Origin: CBDAQR01 sp965199055 | Lineage (GTDB): Bacteria > Pseudomonadota > Gammaproteobacteria > Pseudomonadales > Halieaceae | Direction of reading: 5' to 3' | Length of the DNA: 64,000 nt | NCBI GenBank assembly: GCA_965199055.1 | Contig: CBDAQR010000003.1 | Coordinates: 2,294,001 to 2,358,000, forward strand | In this document: positions 33,850-42,814 of the stretch, in pieces | How positions within the stretch are numbered: the first letter of the stretch is position 1 | Layout of the letters: each line of letters begins with the position of its first letter | The notes under the pieces: model-generated | Database searches by the model: none | Told to the model about the DNA's origin: nothing | Seen by the model: only the letters and a program-made list of their open reading frames with translations | Position numbers and translations under genes: made by a program

Positions 33850-34501
33850 GTTCCTTCTCCAGTGATTCACGCAGCAGCGCTACCGTTTCCTTGAGATGTT
33901 TCAACTCGTCTTCCGTATCGCGGCTTTGCTGGCGCATTTTCTCCTCGTAACGGAGCGTGTTCAGTTCGAGTTCGTCACGCAGTGCTGCCACCGTTTCCTG
34001 TAACTGCTGCAATTCAGCGCCACTCTCTGTTACCGCGCGCTGCAGGTTGACTTCTCCCTCAGCGCGGTTCTGCTCCAGCTGATCACGCAGTTCGCGAGCG
34101 GTGCGCGCAAGTTGGCCCGACTCAGAGGCACCGTCCGCGCGCGTTTTCTGAAGCTCCTCATCCTTATTGAGGAGCAAGCGCTCCATTTCATCGCGCAAGC
34201 CCTGCACAGTGTCCCGTAGCTGCTGAATTTCGACCGCGGAATCTGCGCGGGCTTTCTGTACCGCCGCCTCTTTCTCCGTCATCAGGTTTTCCAGCTGCAG
34301 CCTGAGAGATTGAGCCACCTGTTTAAGCTGTGCGTTCTCTCGGTTAGTCTCCTCCACCGCATTGCGCACCGCTAGCTCGGTATCATTGTGGCAGGTATCG
34401 AGCGCGTCGCGCAGGGCCGTCACCGTATCCTTAAGGTGGCGAATCTCACGCAACAGATCCTGATGCTCTTCTCCCTGAATTGGGCTATTGTTTTCGTCCA
34501 T
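33842..34501 (-). CDS. Repetitive coiled-coil protein cotranscribed with the cyclase
   Basis: 219 residues starting at ATG 34501. The frame stays open upstream but that part only shadows the SIMPL gene. From about residue 15 to the end it is continuous heptad coiled coil, highly charged, with no membrane segment. A ~35-residue unit recurs: QQLRDTVQGLRDEMERLL, QQLQETVAALRDELELN, KHLKETVALLRESLEKE and RHLKDTVTALRDALDTC. This suggests growth by internal duplication. Its stop overlaps the cyclase start (8 bases), so the two are surely co-translated. Probably a scaffold or partner of the cyclase; no family recognised. Confidence 0.78.
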   Translation of the reverse strand: MDENNSPIQGEEHQDLLREIRHLKDTVTALRDALDTCHNDTELAVRNAVEETNRENAQLKQVAQSLRLQLENLMTEKEAAVQKARADSAVEIQQLRDTVQGLRDEMERLLLNKDEELQKTRADGASESGQLARTARELRDQLEQNRAEGEVNLQRAVTESGAELQQLQETVAALRDELELNTLRYEEKMRQQSRDTEDELKHLKETVALLRESLEKEHA

Positions 34502-34532
34502 AGGTCCTAGTTTAGCAAGCAGGAGCAAGTTC

Positions 34533-35234
34533 ATGCGCGCCCTTATTTTCTCTCTCGCGGTGGTATTCGCAGCGCCGCTGACGTCGGCCGGTGAAATGGC
34601 ACAGCGTTCCATTACCGTAGCGGCCAGCGGCTTTGTCGAAGCGGTGCCCGACCGGCTCACTTTGCAGGTCACGGTAAAGCAAACCGCGCCAGAACTGGCG
34701 GAGGCGAGCCGCGAGGCCAATGCCATCAGCGACCAGGTGATTGCCGCTGCGCTAAAAGCCGGCATCAGCAAAAGCGATATCGACAGTTCCCGACTGAGCA
34801 GTTGGCCGGAGTATGATTGGCGTGCCAATCAACGCCACTATCTCGGGGAATCGGTACAGCGCGAGCTCGTGTTGACCATTCGAGAACTCGACCTAAAGCG
34901 CTATGGCAAACTAATCGCCAGTTTGAGCGCTCTGGCCCTGGAACGTATTCACCCGCCGCGTCCTGGCCACAGCAATCTTGAAGAGCTGGAAATAGATGCG
35001 TTGCGCGCCGCCATACGCCAGGGTAAATCGCGGGCGACGGCCATGGCGGACGAGGTCGACGCGGCTCTTGGACCGGTGCTTTCTGTGGAAGAAATCAGCG
35101 CTCATTCGCCACAGGCACGTTTGATGAGGGCGGAGATGGCCAGCGCTGATGCCGCAGCCGCTCCTAGCTTCAGTTTTGCTCCGCGCCGCATCACCGCACA
35201 GGTAGTCATGCGTTTCGCGATTGAGTCACCCTAA
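34533..35234 (+). CDS. SIMPL domain-containing exported protein (DUF541)
   Basis: 233 residues from ATG 34533, which has AGGAG 7 bases upstream and opens a signal peptide (MRALIFSLAVVFAAPLTSAG). The mature part is a SIMPL/DUF541 domain: ITVAASGFVEAVPDRLTLQVTVKQTA, then SREANAISDQVIAALK and LEIDALRAAIRQGKSRATAMADEV. Periplasmic, function poorly understood (related proteins are linked to oxidative stress). It diverges from the coiled-coil gene with 31 bases between starts, and its stop overlaps djlA's stop by three bases. Confidence 0.88.
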   Translation: MRALIFSLAVVFAAPLTSAGEMAQRSITVAASGFVEAVPDRLTLQVTVKQTAPELAEASREANAISDQVIAAALKAGISKSDIDSSRLSSWPEYDWRANQRHYLGESVQRELVLTIRELDLKRYGKLIASLSALALERIHPPRPGHSNLEELEIDALRAAIRQGKSRATAMADEVDAALGPVLSVEEISAHSPQARLMRAEMASADAAAAPSFSFAPRRITAQVVMRFAIESP

Positions 35235-36022
35235 GAGCCCTTACGCTGCTTTTTTAGCAATTCGTAGGCCGCCTGGATATCCTGTGAGCGCTCGGTCGCA
35301 AGCTTGATCATATGCTCGGGCACACCCTGCGCAATGAGTTTGTCTGGGTGGTTCTCGCTCATTAGCCGCCGGTAAGCCTGCTTGAGTTCTCTATCACTGC
35401 AGGTCGGTGCAACACCCAGCGCAAGATAGGCCTCCGCGACCTGGTCGCCCGCGGGTCGCGCCTGCTGACCACCCTGGTGGAAGTGACTTTGGGCTTGCAC
35501 CATGCGCACCATGCGCTCAAATTCGGCCCGGCTGTAACCCAACAGGGTGGCGACTGTCTCAAGCACCTGCAGCTCGGCTGGATGCAGATGCCCATCGGCC
35601 GCCGCCAGGCTAACCAGGAAGGCCAGCAAGGCTTGCTTGACCTGACGATGGCCCTGACATACCTGATTAAACTCGGCGACCGTTGCTTCCAGCAAGAAAT
35701 CTGATTCCGCGCCACGCTTGAACAGTGCAATCGCTTCCTGACGCTGACTATCGTTGGAACCGAGGTGCCGAATGATTTCCTCAGTGTGGGCAATTTCCTC
35801 TTCGCTGACACGCCCATCGGCTTTCGCCAGGTGCCCAAGCAGCAAGAAGCTGGTTTCGAAGAAGGCCTGTTGCACACGCGCCAGCTGTTCGGGCGACCCA
35901 AATGCGAGGCTGTGGCGAAGCCCTCGATCAAACCAATGGCCGACCATGATGCCCAGCACTAATCCGAACGGCCCCGCCAACGCGAAACCCAGCATGCCGG
36001 CCAGAATTTTTCCGTAAAACAT
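35231..36022 (-). CDS. djlA: Membrane-anchored co-chaperone DjlA
   Basis: 263 residues: N-terminal membrane anchor (MFYGKILAGMLGFALAGPFGLVLGIMVGHWFD), a central TerB-like helical domain (about 50-170) and a C-terminal J domain with the HPD motif in NHPDKLIAQG (about residues 230-240). It stimulates DnaK at the inner membrane. Full-length compared with E. coli DjlA (271). The intervening glutamine/glycine-rich linker is short. Confidence 0.93.
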   Translation of the reverse strand: MFYGKILAGMLGFALAGPFGLVLGIMVGHWFDRGLRHSLAFGSPEQLARVQQAFFETSFLLLGHLAKADGRVSEEEIAHTEEIIRHLGSNDSQRQEAIALFKRGAESDFLLEATVAEFNQVCQGHRQVKQALLAFLVSLAAADGHLHPAELQVLETVATLLGYSRAEFERMVRMVQAQSHFHQGGQQARPAGDQVAEAYLALGVAPTCSDRELKQAYRRLMSENHPDKLIAQGVPEHMIKLATERSQDIQAAYELLKKQRKGS

Positions 36023-36152
36023 CCGCTCGTCTCTCTACAGATAACAACCGGTAACACCCGGGAACATGCCGACGAAGTGCCGGCAGGGCGCGTATTATGC
36101 CGACAAAAGAGTATGTATAATAGGCCGCTTTTTTCCGCACACAGGTCAGGGC

Positions 36153-37088
36153 GTGTCACAGCAGCCATCAACAATAGAGACTTTTCAGGGCTTAATTTTC
36201 GCCCTTCAGCAGTTCTGGGCGAAGCAGGGCTGCGTCATTCTACAACCCCTGGATATGGAGGTGGGTGCCGGAACCTTTCATCCCGCCACCTTTCTGCGCG
36301 CGATCGGGCCCGAGACCTGGAACACCGCCTATGTGCAGCCCAGTCGCCGACCGACCGACGGGCGCTATGGCGAAAACCCGAACCGGTTACAGCACTATTA
36401 TCAGTTCCAGGTCCTGTTAAAACCTTCACCCGACAATATCCAGGAACTCTACCTGCAAAGTCTGACGGAGCTGGGTATAGACACGGCAATACACGATATT
36501 CGCTTTGTGGAAGACAATTGGGAGTCCCCCACCCTGGGTGCCTGGGGGCTCGGCTGGGAAGTCTGGCTGAATGGTATGGAAGTCACCCAGTTTACTTACT
36601 TTCAGCAGGTGGGTGGCCTAGAGTGTTACCCGGTGAGCGGTGAAATCACTTACGGGCTTGAGCGCATTGCCATGTACTTGCAGGGCGTCGATAGCGTCTA
36701 CGACCTGGTTTGGACGGAAGGCGTGAGCTACGGCGACGTGTTTCATCAGAACGAAGTCGAGATGTCGACGTTTAACTTCGAGTACGCCGACGTAGCTGAG
36801 CTCTTCCACCAGTTTGACCACTATGAAAAACAAAGCCTGGCACTGATCGAACAGAATCTGCCACTTCCGGCCTATGAGATGGTAATGAAGGCGTCCCACA
36901 CCTTTAACCTGCTCGATGCACGCAATGCCATCTCGGTGACGGAGCGGCAACGCTTCATCCTGCGGGTTAGAACTCTTGCACGGGGCGTCGCAGAAGCGTA
37001 TTACGCATCCCGGGAGAAGCTCGGCTTCCCTATGGCCAGCGAGGCTCTGCGCAAAGAGCTGCTGGAGCAGGCGGAGGCAGAGCAATGA
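36153..37088 (+). CDS. glyQ: Glycyl-tRNA synthetase alpha subunit
   Basis: 311 residues from a GTG at 36153. The family begins with this segment (TIETFQGLIFALQQFW), while the in-frame ATG further upstream adds 29 residues unlike GlyQ. Class II motifs are clear: GAGTFHPATFLRAIGPE, AYVQPSRRPTDGRYGENPNRLQHYYQFQV and GGLECYPVSGEITYGLERI. It forms the alpha2beta2 enzyme with GlyS. A lone TATAAT lies at 36116-36121 without a recognisable -35. The stop overlaps glyS (ATGA). Confidence 0.95.
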   Translation: MSQQPSTIETFQGLIFALQQFWAKQGCVILQPLDMEVGAGTFHPATFLRAIGPETWNTAYVQPSRRPTDGRYGENPNRLQHYYQFQVLLKPSPDNIQELYLQSLTELGIDTAIHDIRFVEDNWESPTLGAWGLGWEVWLNGMEVTQFTYFQQVGGLECYPVSGEITYGLERIAMYLQGVDSVYDLVWTEGVSYGDVFHQNEVEMSTFNFEYADVAELFHQFDHYEKQSLALIEQNLPLPAYEMVMKASHTFNLLDARNAISVTERQRFILRVRTLARGVAEAYYASREKLGFPMASEALRKELLEQAEAEQ

Positions 37089-39163
37089 GCAGTCAGGATT
37101 TTCTGGTCGAAATTGGTACCGAAGAGCTTCCTCCAAAAGCCCTGGCCAGCCTGAGCGAAGCATTCAGCCAGGGCATTCTCGACGGCTTGTCTGACAGCAA
37201 ACTCGCCTACGACAGCAGCGAGAGCTTTGCCTCACCGCGCAGGCTGGCTCTACTGGTGCGTGGTCTGCAACTGCAGGCAGAGTCCGAAGAGATTGAGTTA
37301 TTGGGGCCCCCCGCCGATCGCGCCAAAGACGAAGAGGGTAACTGGACCGGTGCCGCCAGCGGGTTTGCCAGGAAACAGGGTGTTGAGCCCGAACAGCTGG
37401 ATGTCGTCGACACCGAGAAAGGTCCACGGCTCGCCTACCGTTCCACCCGGGAAGGAGTCTCGGCCGAGACATGCCTGCCAGAGCTGGTCAATGAGAGCCT
37501 GAAGGCGCTGCCTATACCCAAGCGGATGCGCTGGGGCGCAGGTCGTGATGAGTTTGTGCGCCCAGTACATTGGATCGTCTGTTTGCTGGGAACAGAGGTC
37601 ATCGACTGCACCGTTATGGGCCTCGTAGCCGGCAATACTACTAAAGGACACCGTTTCCACAGTAGCGGGGATATCGTCATCAGCGCGCCGGCCGCCTATG
37701 AGGCGACACTGGAAGAACACAAGGTGATCGCAAGATTCGATAGGCGACAGCAACTCATTCGGGAACAGATCGATGCAGAAGCCGCATCACTCCAAGCCCG
37801 TGCTGTCGTCGATCCCGAGCTACTCGATGAAGTGACTGCGCTGGTGGAGTGGCCCGTGGCCCTAACCGGGCGCTTTGAGGAACGTTTTTTGAGTGTTCCT
37901 GCCGAAGCCCTGGTCTACTCGATGAAGGAACACCAGAAGTATTTTCACCTGGAAGATGCGAGTGGTGAACTGCTACCTAATTTCATCACACTGGCCAATA
38001 TCGAGAGCAAGGATCCGGCCCAGGTCATTGACGGGAATGAACGGGTCATTCGGCCCCGGCTGGCTGACGCAGACTTCTTCTATCAGACCGACCTTAAGAC
38101 TCCCCTTGTAGAACGCGTCGAACAATTGAACAACGTGGTGTTTCAGCAGAAGTTGGGAACACTGCACGACAAGACCACCCGACTTCAAAAGCTGGCGGCC
38201 TATCTAGCCGGGGAAATCGGCGCTGATGCCAGCGCAGCTGCACGCGCAGGAACGTTGGCAAAAGCCGACCTGGTTACGCTGATGGTCGGAGAATTTGCCG
38301 ATATGCAGGGAACAGCCGGGCGCTACTACGCACTCAATGACGGTGAGGACACCAATGTCGCTGACGCTCTGCAGCAGCAATATTGGCCGCGTTATGCCGG
38401 CGATCGCCTGCCAGAGAACCCGATCGCGACCGCCCTTGCTCTCGCTGATCGCCTCGACACTCTGGTCGGCATCTTCGGTATTGGCCAACCCCCGACCGGC
38501 TCCAAGGACCCGTTTGCCCTGCGCCGGGCCTCATTGGGCGTGTTGCGAATCCTGGTTGAAGGTGAATTAGCACTGGATCTGAGCAAGGCACTGCAGACCG
38601 CTATCGCGCAGTATCCCGACGGTGTCTTGCAGGACGAGACCGCTACCGACGTTATGGCCTACATGATCGAGCGCTTCCGCGCGTGGTATGTAGAGGACGC
38701 TATTCCGGTTGAAGTTTTCAATGCCGTTGCTGCGCGGGAGTTGACCGTACCCACCGACATCAACCAGCGAGTGCATGCCGTACATGCCTTTAGCCAGTTG
38801 CCGCAGGCGCAGGCGTTGGCGGCTGCCAATAAACGCGTATCCAATATTCTCAGCAAACAGTCCAGTATTGACAGATTAAGCCAAGTTAGCGAGGGCTTAC
38901 TTACCGAGGCCGCAGAGCAGGCACTGTACCAGGCCCTGTCTGAAAAACAGGCGACCGTATCTGAGCTCTATGAGCGCGGGGCTTACACCGAGCTGCTGGC
39001 TTCTCTCGCCGATCTGCAGGCCGTTGTCGACAACTTTTTTGATGACGTCATGGTAATGGCGGACGACGCGGCGGTCAGAGATAACCGCCTGGCGCTGTTG
39101 AGCCAGCTACGTGATTTGTTCCTGCAGGTGGCAGATATCTCCCAGCTGGTTGTGAGCCGCTAG
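37085..39163 (+). CDS. glyS: Glycyl-tRNA synthetase beta subunit
   Basis: 692 residues, family length. Starts with the typical FLVEIGTEELPPKAL. Contains RLALLVRGL, the GHRFHS segment, YSMKEHQKYFHLEDASG, the HD-like domain GEFADMQGTAGRYYA and TGSKDPFALRRASLGVLRIL, and a C-terminal anticodon-binding region (about 590-690). Coupled to glyQ by a 4-base overlap. It converges on gyrB across 86 bases. Confidence 0.96.
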   Translation: MSSQDFLVEIGTEELPPKALASLSEAFSQGILDGLSDSKLAYDSSESFASPRRLALLVRGLQLQAESEEIELLGPPADRAKDEEGNWTGAASGFARKQGVEPEQLDVVDTEKGPRLAYRSTREGVSAETCLPELVNESLKALPIPKRMRWGAGRDEFVRPVHWIVCLLGTEVIDCTVMGLVAGNTTKGHRFHSSGDIVISAPAAYEATLEEHKVIARFDRRQQLIREQIDAEAASLQARAVVDPELLDEVTALVEWPVALTGRFEERFLSVPAEALVYSMKEHQKYFHLEDASGELLPNFITLANIESKDPAQVIDGNERVIRPRLADADFFYQTDLKTPLVERVEQLNNVVFQQKLGTLHDKTTRLQKLAAYLAGEIGADASAAARAGTLAKADLVTLMVGEFADMQGTAGRYYALNDGEDTNVADALQQQYWPRYAGDRLPENPIATALALADRLDTLVGIFGIGQPPTGSKDPFALRRASLGVLRILVEGELALDLSKALQTAIAQYPDGVLQDETATDVMAYMIERFRAWYVEDAIPVEVFNAVAARELTVPTDINQRVHAVHAFSQLPQAQALAAANKRVSNILSKQSSIDRLSQVSEGLLTEAAEQALYQALSEKQATVSELYERGAYTELLASLADLQAVVDNFFDDVMVMADDAAVRDNRLALLSQLRDLFLQVADISQLVVSR

Positions 39164-39194
39164 TCCGGGCCAGCCTTTGTTGGGGGGATCAACC

Positions 39195-39226
39195 AGGGCT
39201 AGCCAGCGAAAGGCGTCGCTAGCCCT
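39195..39226. terminator. Inverted repeat between glyS and gyrB
   Basis: AGGGCTAGC (39195-39203) and GCTAGCCCT (39218-39226) form a perfect 9-bp stem with a 14-base loop, placed between two convergent genes. Neither strand has a following U tract, so it may be a Rho-assisted or structural terminator. Confidence 0.45.
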
Positions 39227-39249
39227 ACACCTCTTAGCACCCCGAACTT

Positions 39250-41664
39250 CTATACGTCCAGATTCGCTACGTAGAGTGCGTTATCCTCAATGAAGTCACG
39301 CCGCGGTTCCACCTGATCGCCCATCAGGGTGGTAAAAATCTGATCGGCAGCGATGGCATCTTCGATGGTCACTTTGAGCATGCGGCGCGTCTCTGGATCC
39401 ATCGTGGTTTCCCACAACTGATCCGGGTTCATCTCGCCTAGGCCCTTATAGCGCTGAATGTTGTAACCCTTGGCCGCTTCCTTCATAAGCCATTCGATCG
39501 CCTCGGAAAACAGACGCGTCTCGAGCTGCTTCTCACCCCGGCGCACATAGCCGTCTTCCTCGAACAGGCCGCTCAACTGCTCACCGAGAGCGCGCAAACT
39601 GCGGTACTCGCTGGATCCGAAAAACTCGTGGTGATATTCGGTTTCGCTATCGACCCCGTGGGACAGCAGCTTAACCACCGGATAGAAAATCTGGCGCTCA
39701 CTATCCTTACGCACTACGCAGCTGTATTGCCGGCCATCCGATTGCTTCTCCTGCAGCAGCTCCTGCAAGCTCAGGGCCCAGCTACTCACCGTGTCCTCAG
39801 ACTCAAGATCGGTAACGGCCAGCGTTGCCAGATCGAGTAGGCACCAAAGTACTTGATCGTCGTAGAGTCGGCTGAGTCTATCAATCGTCGCGCTCACAGC
39901 TCGGTACTCCGCCACCAGGGCTGCCAGTCCTTCCCCCGACAGCGGCGGTGCCTCTGCATTGATGTGCAACGCGGCACCATCGAGCGCCGATTGGGTGAGG
40001 TATTCATCCAGCGCAGGATCGTCTTTCAGATACTGGTGTTGCTTGCCCTTGGAGATCTTATACAGCGGCGGCTGGGCGATATAGATATGCCCACGCTCCA
40101 GTAACTCCCGCATCTGACGGAAGAAAAATGTCAGTAGCAAGGTGCGTATGTGAGACCCGTCAACATCGGCATCGGTCATAATAATAATGCTGTGGTAACG
40201 CAGCTTGTCTGGATCGAATTCATCGGTCCCGATTCCACAGCCCAGAGCGGTCACAATGGTGCCGACCTCTGCAGACGAAAGCATTTTATCGAAGCGCGCT
40301 TTCTCAACATTTAGAATTTTGCCCTTCAAAGGCAGAATCGCCTGATATTTACGGTTGCGACCCTGTTTCGCAGAGCCGCCGGCCGAATCGCCCTCCACCA
40401 GGTACAGTTCGGACAATGCCGGGTCTTTTTCCTGACAATCGGCGAGCTTCCCTGGCAGGCCAGCAATATCCAGCGCACCCTTGCGTCGAGTCATTTCACG
40501 CGCTTTTCGCGCTGCCTCCCGAGCCCGCGCTGCATCCAGCATCTTCCCAACCACGGCTTTCGCTTCCATGGGGTTCTCCAGCAAGTAATCACCAAAGAAC
40601 TGGGCCATGGCCTGCTCCACCGAGGATTTCACCTCTGAGGACACCAGCTTATCTTTCGTTTGAGAGGAGAATTTCGGGTCGGGTACCTTCACGGAAATGA
40701 TGGCAGTAAGGCCCTCGCGAGCGTCATCACCCGTGGTTGAAACCTTGGCGTTTTTGGCGAGCCCCTCTTTCTCGATATAGCTATTCAGATTACGAGTGAG
40801 CGCAGCGCGGAAACCGGCCAGGTGCGTTCCACCATCGCGTTGGGGAATATTGTTGGTGTAACAGAAAATATTTTCTTGAAACGAGTCATTCCACTGCAGA
40901 GCCACTTCTACGCCAATTCCGTCATCCTGGGTGACATTGAAATGGAACGGGCTATTAATCGGCGTCTTGTTTTGATTCAGGAAGTCAACGAAGGCTCCCA
41001 GCCCTCCTTCGTAGCAGTAGTCTTCTTTTTCACCGCTACGCTCGTCAATCAGCTCAATCGCGACACCTGAGTTGAGAAAAGCCAGCTCTCGCAGGCGTTT
41101 CGCCAAATAGTCGAAGTGAAACTCTATATTTGAGAATGTCTCGGCGGACGGCTTAAAGCGAACTTCAGTGCCCGAGGCATCCGTGTCTCCAATAACCGCC
41201 AGTGGCGCATCGGGCACACCATGGTGATAGATCTGCTCGTACATCTTGCCTTCGCGACGAATGGTCAATAACAGCTCTTCTGATAGCGCGTTAACGACCG
41301 ACACCCCCACACCGTGGAGCCCACCCGAGACCTTGTAGGAATTGTCATCAAACTTACCGCCAGCATGCAGTACTGTCATGATGACCTCGGCGGCGGACAC
41401 CCCTTCTTCGTGCACGTCAGTTGGAATCCCGCGGCCATCGTCCGACACCGAAACCGACTCATCCGGATGAATAACTACCGTAATAGTGGAACAATGGCCG
41501 GCAAGCGCTTCGTCAATGGAGTTGTCGACCAACTCAAATACCATGTGGTGCAAGCCGGTGCCATCATCCGTATCCCCGATATACATGCCGGGGCGCTTTC
41601 TTACCGCGTCCAGGCCTTTGAGGACTTTGATATTGGATGAATCGTAGTTCTGTTCTTCGCTCAT
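39250..41664 (-). CDS. gyrB: DNA gyrase subunit B
   Basis: 804 residues, the same length as E. coli GyrB and including the ~165-residue insertion of gammaproteobacterial GyrB in the TOPRIM half (about 560-730). ATPase motifs are VDNSIDEALAGHC, DDGRGIPTD and GGLHGVGVSVVNALS. TOPRIM motifs are EGDSAGGSAKQGRNR and DADVDGSHIRTLLLTFFF. I chose ATG 41664, which gives the conserved start; the 41-residue extension upstream has no family sequence. 16 bases after recF. Confidence 0.97.
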   Translation of the reverse strand: MSEEQNYDSSNIKVLKGLDAVRKRPGMYIGDTDDGTGLHHMVFELVDNSIDEALAGHCSTITVVIHPDESVSVSDDGRGIPTDVHEEGVSAAEVIMTVLHAGGKFDDNSYKVSGGLHGVGVSVVNALSEELLLTIRREGKMYEQIYHHGVPDAPLAVIGDTDASGTEVRFKPSAETFSNIEFHFDYLAKRLRELAFLNSGVAIELIDERSGEKEDYCYEGGLGAFVDFLNQNKTPINSPFHFNVTQDDGIGVEVALQWNDSFQENIFCYTNNIPQRDGGTHLAGFRAALTRNLNSYIEKEGLAKNAKVSTTGDDAREGLTAIISVKVPDPKFSSQTKDKLVSSEVKSSVEQAMAQFFGDYLLENPMEAKAVVGKMLDAARAREAARKAREMTRRKGALDIAGLPGKLADCQEKDPALSELYLVEGDSAGGSAKQGRNRKYQAILPLKGKILNVEKARFDKMLSSAEVGTIVTALGCGIGTDEFDPDKLRYHSIIIMTDADVDGSHIRTLLLTFFFRQMRELLERGHIYIAQPPLYKISKGKQHQYLKDDPALDEYLTQSALDGAALHINAEAPPLSGEGLAALVAEYRAVSATIDRLSRLYDDQVLWCLLDLATLAVTDLESEDTVSSWALSLQELLQEKQSDGRQYSCVVRKDSERQIFYPVVKLLSHGVDSETEYHHEFFGSSEYRSLRALGEQLSGLFEEDGYVRRGEKQLETRLFSEAIEWLMKEAAKGYNIQRYKGLGEMNPDQLWETTMDPETRRMLKVTIEDAIAADQIFTTLMGDQVEPRRDFIEDNALYVANLDV

Positions 41665-41680
41665 AGTGTTCTCTTTGCTC

Positions 41681-42787
41681 TCAGCCCGCCCCGGTTCGAT
41701 AGGCCTGGCCCTGTTCCACGTGGAACATGGCAACATCCTGCGCCGCGGCAACGGACCAAACCTCGGCGATCTCTGTATTGTCGACACAGGTGATAAACAC
41801 CTGCGTTTCCAACTCTTTCAATACTTCAGCCACTAACTGACAGTGGACTTTGTCCAGCTCAGAAGGCAAATCATCTACAAGGTAGACACACTCCTGGCGC
41901 TTAGCCTCAGCCAGCAACTGGCCCTGAGCCAGTTTTAATGCACATACCACCAGCTTCTGCTGTCCCCGCGACAGTACATCTGCCGCTGGGTGACGTCCCG
42001 CCATGACCTTAATATCAGCCCTTTGTGGGCCAACATGTGTGAACCCTTGCTGCCTATCTGTTTCGGCAGACGCCTCGAGAGAGTCCGCCAACGAAGATTG
42101 CCTGTCCCAACCCCGACGATAGCGCAGTTCCAGTGCCTGCAACTCTGGCGACAGGCGCTGGATAAACGCCTGAAAAGCGGGCTCTAGTGCTTCAAAATAC
42201 TGTTTTCGAAAGCCATCAATGAGCTCACCGGAATCGCTTAATTCGACATTCCACGGCAATATCTCTTCGAGCGATATTTTACCACGACGTAGTAATGTAT
42301 TGCGCTGTTTTAATGCGCGCTGAAAGCGCTGCCAACACCCGTAGAAAGCATGTTCCACGTGGAACACCCCCCAATCCAGAAACTGTCGACGATGTGATGG
42401 GCTGCCTGCCAGGAGGCTGAAAGAGTCCGCATTAATAACCTGCAGAGGCAGGCTTTCGGCTAGCTCAGACGCCGACTTTACCGCATCACCTCCCACCCTG
42501 GCCTCGAACCCGCCATCGCTATCACGACTCACGCCCAGCGATAGACATGAACGGCCCCGCCGGTCCACCTCCCCATAAACTGTGCAACGCTCCTGGCCAT
42601 GAGAGATCAAGGATTTTAGTGGCCCGCTGCGGAAAGAACGTGCCATACCCAGTAAATAGATACTTTCGAGAATACTGGTTTTGCCACTGCCATTCTGACC
42701 GTGAAAGACATTGGCCATACAGAGGTCTCGCAGGGCAACCTGTTTCAGGTTGCGCACCGCGGAAATATCAAGCCGTCCCAGTGCCAA
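41681..42787 (-). CDS. recF: DNA replication and repair protein RecF
   Basis: 368 residues of the SMC-like RecF family: Walker A FHGQNGSGKTSILESIYLLG (about 29-48), signature LSRGQQKLVVCALKLAQ and Walker B CVYLVDDLPSELD. It loads RecA at gaps with RecO/RecR. The start is TTG (42787-42785): the next residues ALGRLDI align with E. coli RecF SLTRLLI. GAAGGA lies 12 bases upstream and no ATG fits. Two perfect parS sites lie inside the gene, both encoding FHVE. Confidence 0.94.
   Translation of the reverse strand: MALGRLDISAVRNLKQVALRDLCMANVFHGQNGSGKTSILESIYLLGMARSFRSGPLKSLISHGQERCTVYGEVDRRGRSCLSLGVSRDSDGGFEARVGGDAVKSASELAESLPLQVINADSFSLLAGSPSHRRQFLDWGVFHVEHAFYGCWQRFQRALKQRNTLLRRGKISLEEILPWNVELSDSGELIDGFRKQYFEALEPAFQAFIQRLSPELQALELRYRRGWDRQSSLADSLEASAETDRQQGFTHVGPQRADIKVMAGRHPAADVLSRGQQKLVVCALKLAQGQLLAEAKRQECVYLVDDLPSELDKVHCQLVAEVLKELETQVFITCVDNTEIAEVWSVAAAQDVAMFHVEQGQAYRTGAG
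41712..41727. promoter_or_regulatory. parS site 1 (ParB-binding), within recF
   Basis: TGTTCCACGTGGAACA, a perfect 16-bp palindrome identical to the consensus chromosomal parS. It lies near the 3' end of recF. The cognate parAB genes are 12 kb away in this window. Confidence 0.92.
42350..42365. promoter_or_regulatory. parS site 2 (ParB-binding), within recF
   Basis: A second perfect copy of TGTTCCACGTGGAACA, 638 bases from the first. Two full-consensus palindromes in one gene exclude chance. Confidence 0.92.
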
Positions 42788-42814
42788 TGGAGCTAGGTTT
42801 CCTTCGCCTGCGCC

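Noticed and set aside
34502..34828. Upstream extension of the coiled-coil frame
   Set aside because: It is antisense to the SIMPL gene and is not coiled-coil; ATG 34501 fits.
41665..41787. 41-residue N-terminal extension of GyrB
   Set aside because: It overlaps recF and lacks family sequence; ATG 41664 gives 804 residues as in E. coli.
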